A stretch of 64,000 nt of DNA from Paenibacillus paridis (lineage in GTDB: Bacteria; Bacillota; Bacilli; Paenibacillales; Paenibacillaceae): assembly GCF_006345825.1 (NCBI RefSeq), contig NZ_VCIX01000092.1, positions 1,488,001-1,552,000 on the forward strand, given 5' to 3'. This document shows, in pieces, positions 24,459-33,371 of this stretch. The notes under the pieces were generated by a model, which had not been told where the DNA came from, did not search any database, and saw only the letters and a program-made list of their open reading frames with translations. Within the stretch, counting starts at the first letter, position 1. Each line of letters starts with the position of its first letter. The position numbers were made by a program, and so were the translations under genes.

Positions 24459-25494
24459 TGTTGGTTTAGTTGGTTACGGCTTATCTGCTTCCGTGTTCCA
24501 CGGTCCCATCATTCGAAGCACAGAGGGGATGAACTTACAAGCAGTTGTTTCATCAAATGCCGAAAAGGTACATAAGGACTATCCTGACGTTGAAGTATTT
24601 GCTGATATCGAGTCTTTGTTGCTGCAGAATGAAATCAATTTAGTTGTCATTTGCACGCCAAATACGATGCACTATTCTTTTGCCAAAAAAGCTATATTGG
24701 CTGGAAAGAACGTTGTGGTTGAAAAACCGTTCACAATAGACTCTAGCGAGGCACAGGAACTGATTTCTCTGGCAAAAGAACATAACGTTCAATTGGCAGT
24801 TTATCAAAATCGCAGATGGGATAATGACTTTTTAACGATAAAAGCCTTGCTGGCAACCGATATGTTAGGTGAATTATCGACCTACGAAGCGCACTATGAT
24901 CGATTTAGACCAGAAGTCGGAATCCGTTGGCGCGAAGAGAACCAGCCGGGTTCAGGAATTCTTTATGACCTTGGGTCACATTTAATAGATCAGGCGGTAC
25001 ATCTATTTGGCATGCCTCGAACGGTTTGGGCAGATATTCGATCTGAGAGAGCCGGAAGCCAGACGGATGATTATTTTCACCTTATTCTCGGCTATTCGCA
25101 TCTAAGGGTTATTTTGCACTCCGGTTCCCTTGTGAAAACGGGAGGACCTCGGTTTGCGTTGCATGGGGATAAAGGAAGCTTCATCAAATATGGAATAGAC
25201 CCACAGGAAGATCAACTTAAAAAGGGAATGCACCCCGGCGATTCTGAATGGGGGGAAGATCGACCAGAGCATTATGGAAAGCTAAGCAGCGTTGTAGGCG
25301 GACTGTCGATGGAATCGGTGATCAAGACATTGCCTGGCAGCTATGAAGTGTTTTATGAGAGTATGGCCAAAGCCATTCAATCCGACATGAACGTGCCTGT
25401 ATCAGCAGAGCAAGCATTAAATACAATCCGTATTATTGAATATGCAAATCAAAGCCAACGGGAACAACGTACGATACAACTGCCGAATTTTTAG
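24448..25494 (+). CDS. Gfo/Idh/MocA-family oxidoreductase
   Basis: A 348-residue NAD(P)-dependent sugar or inositol dehydrogenase-like protein. The Rossmann start VGLVGYGLSASVFHGP, the diagnostic VVVEKPFTIDS (about residue 92), and the catalytic-domain segment LYDLGSHLIDQAVHLFG with the conserved His are all present; it is closest to the YvaA/scyllo-inositol dehydrogenase type. GAGGGAGA lies before ATG. It overlaps the DeoR gene and ends at a terminator. Confidence 0.92.
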   Translation: MKINVGLVGYGLSASVFHGPIIRSTEGMNLQAVVSSNAEKVHKDYPDVEVFADIESLLLQNEINLVVICTPNTMHYSFAKKAILAGKNVVVEKPFTIDSSEAQELISLAKEHNVQLAVYQNRRWDNDFLTIKALLATDMLGELSTYEAHYDRFRPEVGIRWREENQPGSGILYDLGSHLIDQAVHLFGMPRTVWADIRSERAGSQTDDYFHLILGYSHLRVILHSGSLVKTGGPRFALHGDKGSFIKYGIDPQEDQLKKGMHPGDSEWGEDRPEHYGKLSSVVGGLSMESVIKTLPGSYEVFYESMAKAIQSDMNVPVSAEQALNTIRIIEYANQSQREQRTIQLPNF

Positions 25495-25523
25495 ATCTGA
25501 TTATAGATGTGTAATCGCTTTGC

Positions 25524-25549
25524 AGCCGGTCGGTAATGACCGGCTTTTT
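25524..25549. terminator. intrinsic terminator between convergent genes
   Basis: AGCCGGTC and GACCGGCT pair and are followed by TTTTT; it can serve the plus-strand oxidoreductase. Confidence 0.88.
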
Positions 25550-25587
25550 GTTTATTTGAAGAGCGGCGCCAGAGAAATGTGAATTTA

Positions 25588-26808
25588 TCATGAGTGATTT
25601 CTTGCACGCTGTAAACGCTTGTTTCCAGTCAACAGAGTGAGACCGAAGCTTAGAATCAGGACAATTCCCGCGACCACATAGGGGAAGTTCACGTTCACAT
25701 CGAACAATATACCTGCTGCTATCGGTCCAATAATATTGCCAAGGCTAGTAAAGGCAGAATTAAGTCCTGCCACATACCCCTGCTGTTCTTGCGCGACCAT
25801 GGACATTTGCGTGCTGATAGCGGGGCGTAAGATATCAATGGACAAGAATATAACAAAGGTAACTGCAAAAATCAGCCAATATTGATGAACGTACAACGTT
25901 AGCAGGATGAATACCCCTGAAGCGAGCAGACAGAGTGCAATGACTCGCTTTTCTCCAAAACGGTTGATGACCCAGCCAAAAATGGAAAGCTGAATTACCG
26001 CGCCTCCAATGGAAGCAAATGTGAAAATGAAGGCAATATCCTTCGGCGTGAAGCCGAGCTTATGGTCGACGAAGAGGCCGAATACTGCTTCATAGTTGGC
26101 AAGTCCAAAGGACATGACGAACACAAGGATTAAGCTGAAAAAATAGGGTTCGCGGTAAGCAAAACGCAGCTGTAGGAGCAGACTCTTTTTTTGCTTCCGA
26201 GTAGACATTGTCTTTTCGCTATTCTCATCTGCTTTTACAGTGGATGGCCTCGATTCCCGCAGTACAACTGTTGTAAGAACTGCAGCGACCAAGCCAGCGA
26301 TTCCAGCAGCATAAAACGGTATACGAATGCCAAATTCAGCAAGATAACCTCCGATGCCAGGACCAATAATGTAGCCAGTCAAGAAGGAAGCATTAATAAA
26401 GCCCATCCCTTTGGCACGTTCCTTCTCATTAGTCATATCTGCCGCATAGGCAATCACTGCAGGCATAATGAACGCTCCGCTAATGCCGCCCATCATCCGT
26501 GACACAAAGAGAAGTAAAGCAGAATCTGCCAATCCGAATATAACCTCAGCGCAAGCGAAGGTCATCATTCCAGCAACAATGATGCGCTTACGTCCGAAGG
26601 AATCGGATAACCGTCCCGCCAGTGGAGAGAAAACCAGCTGTGTAAATGCGAAGGAGGCGGTAAGCAAGCCGGCGGTGCTACCGTTAATATCAAGCATTGT
26701 GATGTATTTGGGTATAACCGGAATGACGAGTCCGATACCAGCAAAGACCAAAAATAAATTAAACATCAGAAGCAGCATAGCACCCCGATTTTTGAACAAT
26801 AAAGCCAT
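25588..26808 (-). CDS. MFS multidrug efflux transporter (NorA/Bmr/Tet-like)
   Basis: A 406-residue twelve-helix DHA1 exporter. The loop 2-3 motif A is GRLSDSFGRKRII, motif C of antiporters is FLTGYIIGPGIGGYLAEFG, and a charged central loop (about residues 190-215) divides the halves. It should expel cationic drugs in exchange for protons. On the minus strand AGAGGAGAA lies 5 bases before the ATG. About 200 bases upstream carry repeated TACTTTGTAAA-like elements that could bind its regulator, which is not adjacent. Confidence 0.9.
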   Translation of the reverse strand: MALLFKNRGAMLLLMFNLFLVFAGIGLVIPVIPKYITMLDINGSTAGLLTASFAFTQLVFSPLAGRLSDSFGRKRIIVAGMMTFACAEVIFGLADSALLLFVSRMMGGISGAFIMPAVIAYAADMTNEKERAKGMGFINASFLTGYIIGPGIGGYLAEFGIRIPFYAAGIAGLVAAVLTTVVLRESRPSTVKADENSEKTMSTRKQKKSLLLQLRFAYREPYFFSLILVFVMSFGLANYEAVFGLFVDHKLGFTPKDIAFIFTFASIGGAVIQLSIFGWVINRFGEKRVIALCLLASGVFILLTLYVHQYWLIFAVTFVIFLSIDILRPAISTQMSMVAQEQQGYVAGLNSAFTSLGNIIGPIAAGILFDVNVNFPYVVAGIVLILSFGLTLLTGNKRLQRARNHS

Positions 26809-26830
26809 CTAGATTCTCCTCTAACCCGGT

Positions 26831-27022
26831 TACTAAGTATTTACTTCACATCCATTTTTTCCTCAGATGCCGGATTAACCCATAATGAAGTTCGTCCCAG
26901 CAAAAGCCTTTCAAATTACAGTCGACTACTTTGTAAAGGTAAATGTATATAAAGTATTATGCAAATGTAATACACATTGTTTTCAGTGTCAATAAATACT
27001 TTGTAAAATAAATTGTTTACTA
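26831..27022. promoter_or_regulatory. cluster of TACTTTGTAAA-type repeats upstream of the MFS gene
   Basis: TACTTTGTAAA occurs at 26927-26937 and again at 26997-27007, with the inverted form TATAAAGTA at 26948-26956 and related TACTAAGTATTTACTT near 26831 and GTTTACTA near 27015. This looks like an array of operator half-sites for a MarR/PadR-type repressor of the efflux gene. Confidence 0.4.
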
Positions 27023-27105
27023 TGTGGAATGGGCATTCAGAAATCCAAAAATCTTTATGGCTGTTTGCTCATAAGAAGGTATTCTTATGACATTGATCTA
27101 GAGAA

Positions 27106-27631
27106 GACGAAGAGATTCATTTGGCAGTTCAAGTTGGCTTTGACTATGCCATATGCGAGTATTATCGAATCGACTACGAAAGCTCTTCGCTAGGCCGTTA
27201 TTCTGGCTACCGCTGTCGCTACAACTAGGCAAATCCGGCTCTCGAGTGCAGTGAAGGTGCTATCTTAGGATGATCCCATGCGGGTAAATCAGGAATTTGC
27301 AACGCTGGAAGGTCTATCGAACGGGCGAGCGGAGATCAGGGCTGGAAGGGGTTCGTTCATCGATTCGTTTCCGTTATTTGGCTATGATCTGAATGATTAC
27401 GAGGATTTATTCGAAGAGAAACTGGAGCTGCTGCTAAAGATTCGCGCTACCGAAAATGGGAATTGGAGGGGTGGTCATCGTCCGGCTATTGACAATATCG
27501 GTATCTATGCTCGTATGCAACAGGAGCTTCTACCTGTCTGGATCGGTACAGGCGGAAGCGCTGAATCAACTGTTCGTGCCGGCTTGCTGGGAGTTCCGAT
27601 AGTCTTCTCTATTCTGGGCGGGATGCCCTAG
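27106..27631 (+). pseudogene. LLM-class flavin-dependent monooxygenase, broken
   Basis: Remnant of a bacterial luciferase-like oxidoreductase. A first frame reads GFDYAICEYYRIDYESSS, then a frameshift near 27190-27194 moves to ILATAVATTRQIRLSSAVKVLS, an amber stop stands at 27266-27268, and the same frame continues as DDPMRVNQEFATLEGLSNGR to LPVWIGTGGSAESTVRAGLLG. The N-terminus and the C-terminal half are missing or unrecognisable. The 474 bases to the next gene (27632-28105) show no credible coding sequence. Confidence 0.8.
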
Positions 27632-28105
27632 TTATATAGATTTAGAACTGTGAAATTGAAAAGGTATCGGCAGCGGGACAGCTGATTACGGTTTACTCGC
27701 TAGATTATGCCATGGGCACTCCGATTCGAATAGCACTTACGGCAAGAATGGATCGAAGAGAACTAATGCTGTCCGCTTTGGGATTATTTTTCGTATGAGG
27801 GGGGAATCGTGACATCAGGAGATTCTTCATGACTTATATTAAGTTAATTTTGTTGTTTTGTATCTTTTTTAACATCATTTCTATCTGATTCAAATCATTT
27901 TTCGTTTTTCGATTTCGGCTAGCTAAATGGAAGACGTGATAATAACTTCAATCTCGAGCGGCAAGGTGTTGCGATTGTCGATGAGCTATTACTTCAAGTA
28001 TTTTACATATTTCGGTCTGGAACGTTGAAGGTCGGTTCTGGATACTTTTATAATACCTTAGAAGATTAGAGCTGAGATGATGCTCCCCGTAACTGCTGCT
28101 GTTTT

Positions 28106-28753
28106 TCAGCCATACATGTACCAAATTCTCACGGCAGCTCTGAAGGTCAATTGGCCTGGCTCGATGGGGCTTGTGGCGTTCTGCAGAGGTATAGCTGCCG
28201 CCTTGAAGAATATAGGTTCCGCCCCAGGCTGCGCTACTTCCTCGACTTTGCATGGAACAGCTGACAAGGAAACACAGAGTGCCCGAGCTATGGCGGTAGC
28301 CTTCGTCTCAGCATCTCGTACTGCAGCAATCAATGCTTCTTGTCTCGCTTTAGCGGCCTCGCTTGAATCAAACTCAATCGAATTAACAAGGTTCGCTCCA
28401 TTCGCAACAGCTTCATCGATCAAACGTCCAGCTTCCGTTACATTGTCTAGTATCACTTGAAGCAGGTGGGTGACTCTGTATCCGCGGAACTCTTGTTTAC
28501 CGTCTATATAATCGTATTGTGGCTCAATTTGAAATTGGGTAGTTTTGATGCTCTCACGGGCAATGCCCGAATGCTCTAGCGCGTCAATAATCGCAGCCAT
28601 CTTTGTAGCATTGTCGGATTGTACTGATTCCAGCTCTACCCCATCACTGACGGTTCCCATTGTAATCAAGGTGCGGTCTGGAACTGCTGTTACCACACCT
28701 TCTCCCCACACCTCTAGCGTAAAATCACATGAAAGCTCTTTATGTTGATCCAT
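28106..28753 (-). CDS. SIMPL domain-containing protein (DUF541)
   Basis: A 215-residue SIMPL/DUF541 protein. LEVWGEGVVTAVPDRTLITMGT at the start, IKTTQFQIEPQYDY in the middle, and the closing LTFRAAVRIWYMY are the family pattern (G.G.....D...... and the C-terminal A.V.V.Y strand). It lacks a signal peptide, unlike many relatives such as BP26, so it should be cytoplasmic. GGAGGAA precedes the ATG by 11-12 bases on the minus strand. The function of the family is unknown. Confidence 0.82.
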   Translation of the reverse strand: MDQHKELSCDFTLEVWGEGVVTAVPDRTLITMGTVSDGVELESVQSDNATKMAAIIDALEHSGIARESIKTTQFQIEPQYDYIDGKQEFRGYRVTHLLQVILDNVTEAGRLIDEAVANGANLVNSIEFDSSEAAKARQEALIAAVRDAETKATAIARALCVSLSAVPCKVEEVAQPGAEPIFFKAAAIPLQNATSPIEPGQLTFRAAVRIWYMYG

Positions 28754-28782
28754 AGTCCCTATATTCCTCCTTTATTGTCACA

Positions 28783-29043
28783 CCTACAATTATACTATTG
28801 AATCCATATGAAGCTGCACAGTTCGGAGAATCTCAAACAACAAGACTATGGATGGTAAATATCATTACTCCAGATGGTCAATTTTACGAAAAACGTCCAA
28901 CATATTTTTATATATAGGGTAGTGGCTTTATAGCGGGAGATTCAATAGGCGGTGTTCCTAACAAAGGATCGGCTCAAAATACAAATGAATTAATGGTTTT
29001 AAATTATGCTTTAGCTCTCCAATCTATACACCTATACCCGTAA
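28783..29043 (+). pseudogene. coding relic interrupted by an amber stop, unrecognised
   Basis: One frame reads LNPYEAAQFGESQTTRLW through IITPDGQFYEKRP, is interrupted by TAG at 28915-28917, and continues GSGFIAGDSIGGVPNKG to LQSIHLYP before TAA. The composition looks protein-like but I know no family, and there is no start or ribosome site. Confidence 0.35.
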
Positions 29044-29105
29044 AACAATTATCAGAAGCCGTCCGATTCATGCGGAAAAATGGAAAACAGAACGGAATTA
29101 AACAG

Positions 29106-29138
29106 AAGGCCGTTCCCGATTAAACAGGGGACGGCCTT
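29106..29138 (-). terminator. hairpin downstream of the secreted protein gene
   Basis: AAGGCCGTTCCC pairs with GGGGACGGCCTT; read on the minus strand it is followed by a T-rich stretch. Confidence 0.7.
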
Positions 29139-29171
29139 GTATTGAGTTAATATTCGATAACCTAGAATAGC

Positions 29172-29561
29172 TTACACGAAAGTAACCTTGACCTCATCCT
29201 TGCCGATGAGAGCCCCAGAACCGTTATAAGCCTCAGCTATAATAACGAAGGTTCCGGCGTGCAAAAGCATGAGCTTCGTATAGCTCGAAAGAGTATGATG
29301 AATGTCGTATCCGCTGGATGGCACGTCGATCCTGCCCGAATCGTAGGTTAATGATCCATATATTCCGTTATTTTTCTCCAAAATACGAATTTGGTACTGG
29401 TAAGCCCCGCTGGGCTTTGTAATGCCAATATAGTCCGGAACTGCTCCGTAGCTATTTGGATACGGGTTAAATACGTAAACCCCTCCATAAGCAGCGCTTG
29501 CTTGGGACGCGATACCTAGCAGCAAGGTAATGGCAATCACGAGTGAAAACATCTTCTTCAT
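29172..29561 (-). CDS. small secreted protein, unknown
   Basis: A 129-residue protein with a clear signal peptide (MKKMFSL, hydrophobic core, ASA cleavage near residue 23), giving a mature beta-rich domain of about 105 residues with many Tyr and Gly (AYGGVYVFNPYPNSYG). The rest alternates strand-like segments such as YQIRILEKNNG and TFVIIAEAYNGSG, suggesting an Ig-like or jelly-roll fold. GAGGAGGA precedes the ATG. No family recognised. The 335 bases upstream to 29896 show no gene. Confidence 0.72.
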   Translation of the reverse strand: MKKMFSLVIAITLLLGIASQASAAYGGVYVFNPYPNSYGAVPDYIGITKPSGAYQYQIRILEKNNGIYGSLTYDSGRIDVPSSGYDIHHTLSSYTKLMLLHAGTFVIIAEAYNGSGALIGKDEVKVTFV

Positions 29562-29896
29562 TAATCATTCCTCCTCATAAGGGTTGTCGTACCCAATCCG
29601 GCCGAACAGGGTATGTACCTATGCCGAGAGCTCTCCCGATGAATATATCATCATTTAGCAGAAATAACTATATTTAGAATCTGTTATTGTATGTCTATTT
29701 CTACTGGAATTAAAGTGCGTAAATACGTGCATCGTTTACTTGGGTCAGAGCGAAGAGGAGCACAGGCTCGAGCGCGTTCCATATTTGTTTATAATGGGAA
29801 TGCTTTTGATCTTTGTTAAAACGATATTAATTTATTGTTTAACGATAAAATTTCTGGTAAAGTAAAAACTGAATTTAAATAAGTGCGGTGCAGTTT

Positions 29897-30379
29897 ATGA
29901 TAAGAGGAAAAACACTCTTTTTGAAGATAGCCGTTATTCTTATCGGAGTCTCAATCCTCGCTTTTTGCCTATTTTTAGTGCCGAAAATTGGGAATTTTGC
30001 TGGTGAATTGTATCCAGAAAGGGCTAATATGAAATCTCTCGTTTAAATCGATATGTACGCAGCAGCGATTCCTTTTTATGCTGCTCTGTATCAAGTTTTT
30101 AAACTTTTAAGCTACATGGATAAGAATCAAGCGTTCTCGGAAATATCGGTAAAAGCTTTAAAGTATATAAAATACTGTGCTATCACAATCAGTGTCTTGT
30201 ATCTGCTAGGAATGCCGATCTACTATCTCATGGGGAAGAAAGTTGACCCTCCAAGTTTCATCCCAATGGGAGTGGTCATTATTTTAGCCTCTATGGTGAT
30301 CGCCGTTTTTGCTGCTGTTCTCCAAAGACTTTTACAAGAAGCTATCAATATAAAATTAGAAAATAATTTGACGGTCTGA
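29897..30379 (+). pseudogene. DUF2975 membrane protein with one in-frame ochre stop
   Basis: A four-span DUF2975 protein would run from ATG 29897 (MIRGKTLFLKIAVILIG) through AIPFYAALYQVFKLLSYMDKN and VFAAVLQRLLQEAI to 30379. A single TAA at 30044-30046, between residues 49 and 51, splits it with no frame change. The downstream 108-residue piece has no ribosome site of its own. Proteins of this family normally lie in front of a small YozG-like helix-turn-helix regulator, and only the first codons of such a gene follow here. Either a pseudogene or a sequencing error. Confidence 0.8.
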
Positions 30380-30389
30380 GGTGGAGCAC

Positions 30390-30428
30390 ATGGCAATCAT
30401 TTTGAAAAAAAGGAATGCCGACACCTAA
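30390..30428 (+). pseudogene. stub of a YozG/Cro-like regulator gene
   Basis: After GAGGTGGAG, ATG 30390 begins MAII, as in the small regulators that accompany DUF2975 genes, but the frame ends after 12 residues (LKKRNADT). Most of the regulator seems deleted. Confidence 0.4.
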
Positions 30429-30509
30429 CGAGGATAATCACAGCATTTGATAAAAGCATAGTTATAGATATAATAATCGAAATGAATATTTTTTGAAGGG
30501 ATGATTACA

Positions 30510-31102
30510 TTGAAGCCAGGGATATTAGTTTTTCTAAATGGAATTCAAGTTCCGGAAAGACCTCCATATCGACTGAAATGATAAATCAGAAAGAGATTCC
30601 TTTTTATCATTTATCAATTGATGATTTTTTTAATAATTACAATGATTTTATTAATAATAAATTTCCTGATGAGCCTACTAGAGAAATAGATCATCAAGTT
30701 GTTTCACAAATACTTGATGATTCCATAATCGCAGTGTACCATTCGACAATTAAATTGTTATCAGAATTGGGTTTTAATGTAATCATAGATACCGTAATCG
30801 ATAATGACAAGAGGTTTAATGAGTTTGTTGTTCAATTTTTCGATCAGCCTACGTTATTTATAGGTGTAATATGCTCGAAAGAAGAACTCATAAGAAGAGA
30901 ACAAACAAGAGGAGATAGACAGATTGGACTAGCAGCTTCACAGTATAGCAAAGTATACTGCTTTGAAGAATATGACCTCGAAGTAAATACAGAAGAGATG
31001 AATCCAACAGAATGTGCCGAAAAGATATTAAGTTTTATTAAATCCAATAAAGAATACTCGGTATTTAAGAAATTAAGTAAAAGAAACGTTAGTGTTTCCT
31101 AG
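30510..31102 (+). pseudogene. CPT-like P-loop kinase, frameshifted in the Walker A motif
   Basis: Resembles chloramphenicol phosphotransferase (CPT) family kinases: YHLSIDDFF, VIIDTVID, FIGVICSKEELIRREQTRGDR and EYDLEVNT follow that family's order. The first 12 codons, MKPGILVFLNG, are in one frame, and SSGKTSISTEM is in the next; one base is missing near 30543-30545, exactly within GTSSSGKT. The remaining open frame from 30578 lacks the P-loop and has no ribosome site. The start could be TTG 30510 (nine bases after TGAAGGG) or ATG 30501. It may be a true pseudogene or a base-call error. Confidence 0.8.
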
Positions 31103-31133
31103 ACGGCGTATCCAACAGATAACTTCATATTCC

Positions 31134-31177
31134 AAACAACCTCCAATCCATTCATTTGATTGGGGGTTGTTTGGTTT
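31134..31177 (+). terminator. intrinsic terminator
   Basis: AAACAACC-CCAATC pairs with GATTGG-GGTTGTTT, followed by TTGGTTTT. Confidence 0.75.
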
Positions 31178-31299
31178 TGTTGAACAATCATCAAGCTAAC
31201 CAGCAGTTTAACGTCAATGAAACATCGACCGTCTAGGGATTTATTTTCTACAGACAACGGGCCGTGATACGCGTTCTTTTCCTTCTAATTTTCCATATG

Positions 31300-32193
31300 T
31301 CATTGGTTCCCCTTTTGCAGAAATTTCAGTTTGAGGTTCACCAGTGCAATGCCTGCGATAATTAGAACAAGTCCAGCCACCAGTTTGGAAGTAATCGTTT
31401 CACCCAAGAAAAGGACACTGGTCATGATCGCAATGAGAGGGACTAGAAAATTAAACGAACCGACTTTGCCAGCTTCGCCCGATCCGACAAGCAGAAAGAA
31501 TACGAGCCAGGTTAAGGCTGTACAGAAAACCGAAATAATCGACAAAGACGAAAGGAATGACAGATTCCAAACGATATCCATCCAGCTTTCAACGGTAGAA
31601 CCAGCAACCAACAATACGATCCCACCAAAGATCATCTGAACAGTGACCAACCAAATGGCATCCACCTTTGTCGCGGTTTTCTTTATATAGATGGTACCAA
31701 GCGTCCAAGTAATCGTGCTGGCTAAACCGAGCAGAATGCCGACGGTTGAAATACTACCGGAGCCCCCGCTTACGCTGACGACAGCGACTCCAAGAAAGCC
31801 GAGTATTAAACCGACCATTTTCAAAATGGTCATAGATTCGCCTAGCCACAACCAAGCGCCGACGCCGAGCAGAACAGGCTGCAAGAAAACGATCGTCGAA
31901 AACAGTCCGGCTGGCATAGCTTTCAGTCCGAAAGTTTGAAATACGAAAAAGAGAATAATATTCAGCAATGCGGAGATTAAGTAGACACGCCAAGTATGCT
32001 TCAGATTAAGCTTCTTGTAGCGGGGTAAAGCGAAAGGAAGCAATATAAGACCCCCAATAAATATTCTCAAGCCAGCGAAAAGCAATGGCGGCGCAAATTC
32101 GAGCGCATATTTGGAAAGCGGCCAATTCACCCCCCACATTATAACTAGAAACGTTAAATAAACAATAGTACGTGTTCGCGAAAGATGCATCAT
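31300..32193 (-). CDS. EamA/DMT-family transporter
   Basis: A 297-residue ten-helix drug/metabolite transporter made of two EamA repeats (about residues 9-140 and 150-285). MWGVNWPLSKYAL in helix 1 and LQPVLLGVGAWLWLGE at the end of repeat 1, FLVPLIAIMTSVLFLGE at the end of repeat 2, are the signature positions. It likely exports amino acids or metabolites. AGGAG lies 9-12 bases before the ATG pair at 32193/32190. A LysR gene diverges from it across a 100-base interval and is probably its regulator. Confidence 0.92.
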   Translation of the reverse strand: MMHLSRTRTIVYLTFLVIMWGVNWPLSKYALEFAPPLLFAGLRIFIGGLILLPFALPRYKKLNLKHTWRVYLISALLNIILFFVFQTFGLKAMPAGLFSTIVFLQPVLLGVGAWLWLGESMTILKMVGLILGFLGVAVVSVSGGSGSISTVGILLGLASTITWTLGTIYIKKTATKVDAIWLVTVQMIFGGIVLLVAGSTVESWMDIVWNLSFLSSLSIISVFCTALTWLVFFLLVGSGEAGKVGSFNFLVPLIAIMTSVLFLGETITSKLVAGLVLIIAGIALVNLKLKFLQKGNQ

Positions 32194-32293
32194 GTGTCTT
32201 CAGCTCCTGTTGTGAATTTGTATTTACCATGATACAATTCCTTCTGAGATAAATGAAATGAATGTTTTCTATAGAGGAGATATCAAAACTGTT

Positions 32294-33184
32294 ATGACCC
32301 ATTCGCAACTGATGTTATTCGTGAAAATCGCCGAGACCGGCAATTTCACAAAAGCAGGGGAGCAATTGAATATGACACAGCCTGCCGTTAGCCGAGCGAT
32401 CTCCACGCTTGAATCGGAATTAGGGGTCATCCTCATGATTCGGGATAAAAAGAAAGGGATCATTCTCACCGATATTGGGAACCGCCTGATTGTCATATTC
32501 AGAGAGATTTTGCACGGCTACAATAAGGTGGAGCAGGAGGTAACGGCCGAGAAAGGGTTTGAAGTCGGCACCGTCCGCATTGGTACGTTCCCAATTGTGT
32601 CCGCACACTTCTTACCGAAAATATTAAAGGTGATCGGGGAGAAGCACCCTGGGCTCACGTTTGAACTGTACGAAGGAACTATTTACGAGATTAAAGAGTG
32701 GCTGTCTTCTAGAATAATCGATGTCGGCTGGATTATTCCACCGAATGGTGAATTGGAAGGGATTCCGTTCTTTAAAGACGAGTTGTGTCTGCTCCTTCGG
32801 GACGATCATCCATTGCAAAGCCGCGCGGAAATCCATATCACCGATCTTGACAATGAACCTATGATTGTATGCAAAGGCGGGTTTGTTACTCCGATTTATG
32901 AGTTATTTCAGCAATTCGGAATCGTTTTGCGTATCAAATATGACGGCCACAACATAACCACGGCATTGAGCATGATTCAAGAAGGGCTCGGCGTCGCTAT
33001 CGTTTCGACAACTTCGTTGTCGTTATCGGTACTACCGCCTAATGTCCGCGTCCGGACAATTAAACCGCAGCCGTTCAGGGAGATTCAATTGGCGGTTCCG
33101 TCTCTAATGGAGGCTCCTCATGGCGTGAAGCTGTTCCTGCAAACCGCAAGAGAGCTTTATTTATCTGGTGACCGGAACCGCTAA
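32294..33184 (+). CDS. LysR-family transcriptional regulator
   Basis: A 296-residue LTTR. The winged helix-turn-helix covers residues 1-60 (MLFVKIAETGNFTKAGEQLNM, then QPAVSRAISTLE), and the two-lobe effector domain includes VRIGTFPIVSAHFLP and SMIQEGLGVAIV, closest to CysB/CynR-like members. It diverges from the EamA exporter gene, the usual arrangement for a LysR regulator and its target. AGAGGAGA lies 13 bases before ATG 32294, a rather long spacing. The inducer is unknown. Confidence 0.92.
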   Translation: MTHSQLMLFVKIAETGNFTKAGEQLNMTQPAVSRAISTLESELGVILMIRDKKKGIILTDIGNRLIVIFREILHGYNKVEQEVTAEKGFEVGTVRIGTFPIVSAHFLPKILKVIGEKHPGLTFELYEGTIYEIKEWLSSRIIDVGWIIPPNGELEGIPFFKDELCLLLRDDHPLQSRAEIHITDLDNEPMIVCKGGFVTPIYELFQQFGIVLRIKYDGHNITTALSMIQEGLGVAIVSTTSLSLSVLPPNVRVRTIKPQPFREIQLAVPSLMEAPHGVKLFLQTARELYLSGDRNR

Positions 33185-33255
33185 TGTGCAAATTTTGCAT
33201 AGAGTATTTGCTTATTTCGCTAAACTAGCGGGAAAGATATTTCAATAAAAATACG

Positions 33256-33286
33256 GAAGCAGTCGACCACAATGATCGGCTGCTTC
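33256..33286 (+). terminator. intrinsic terminator after the LysR gene
   Basis: GAAGCAGTCGA pairs with TCGGCTGCTTC; the T-tract is weak. Confidence 0.6.
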
Positions 33287-33371
33287 ATTATGCTAACGAG
33301 CAGGATAATGTGATGTGTATCATGAATATATTATGATAATGGATTACTTTATTAATAGAGAGGGAATAAAA

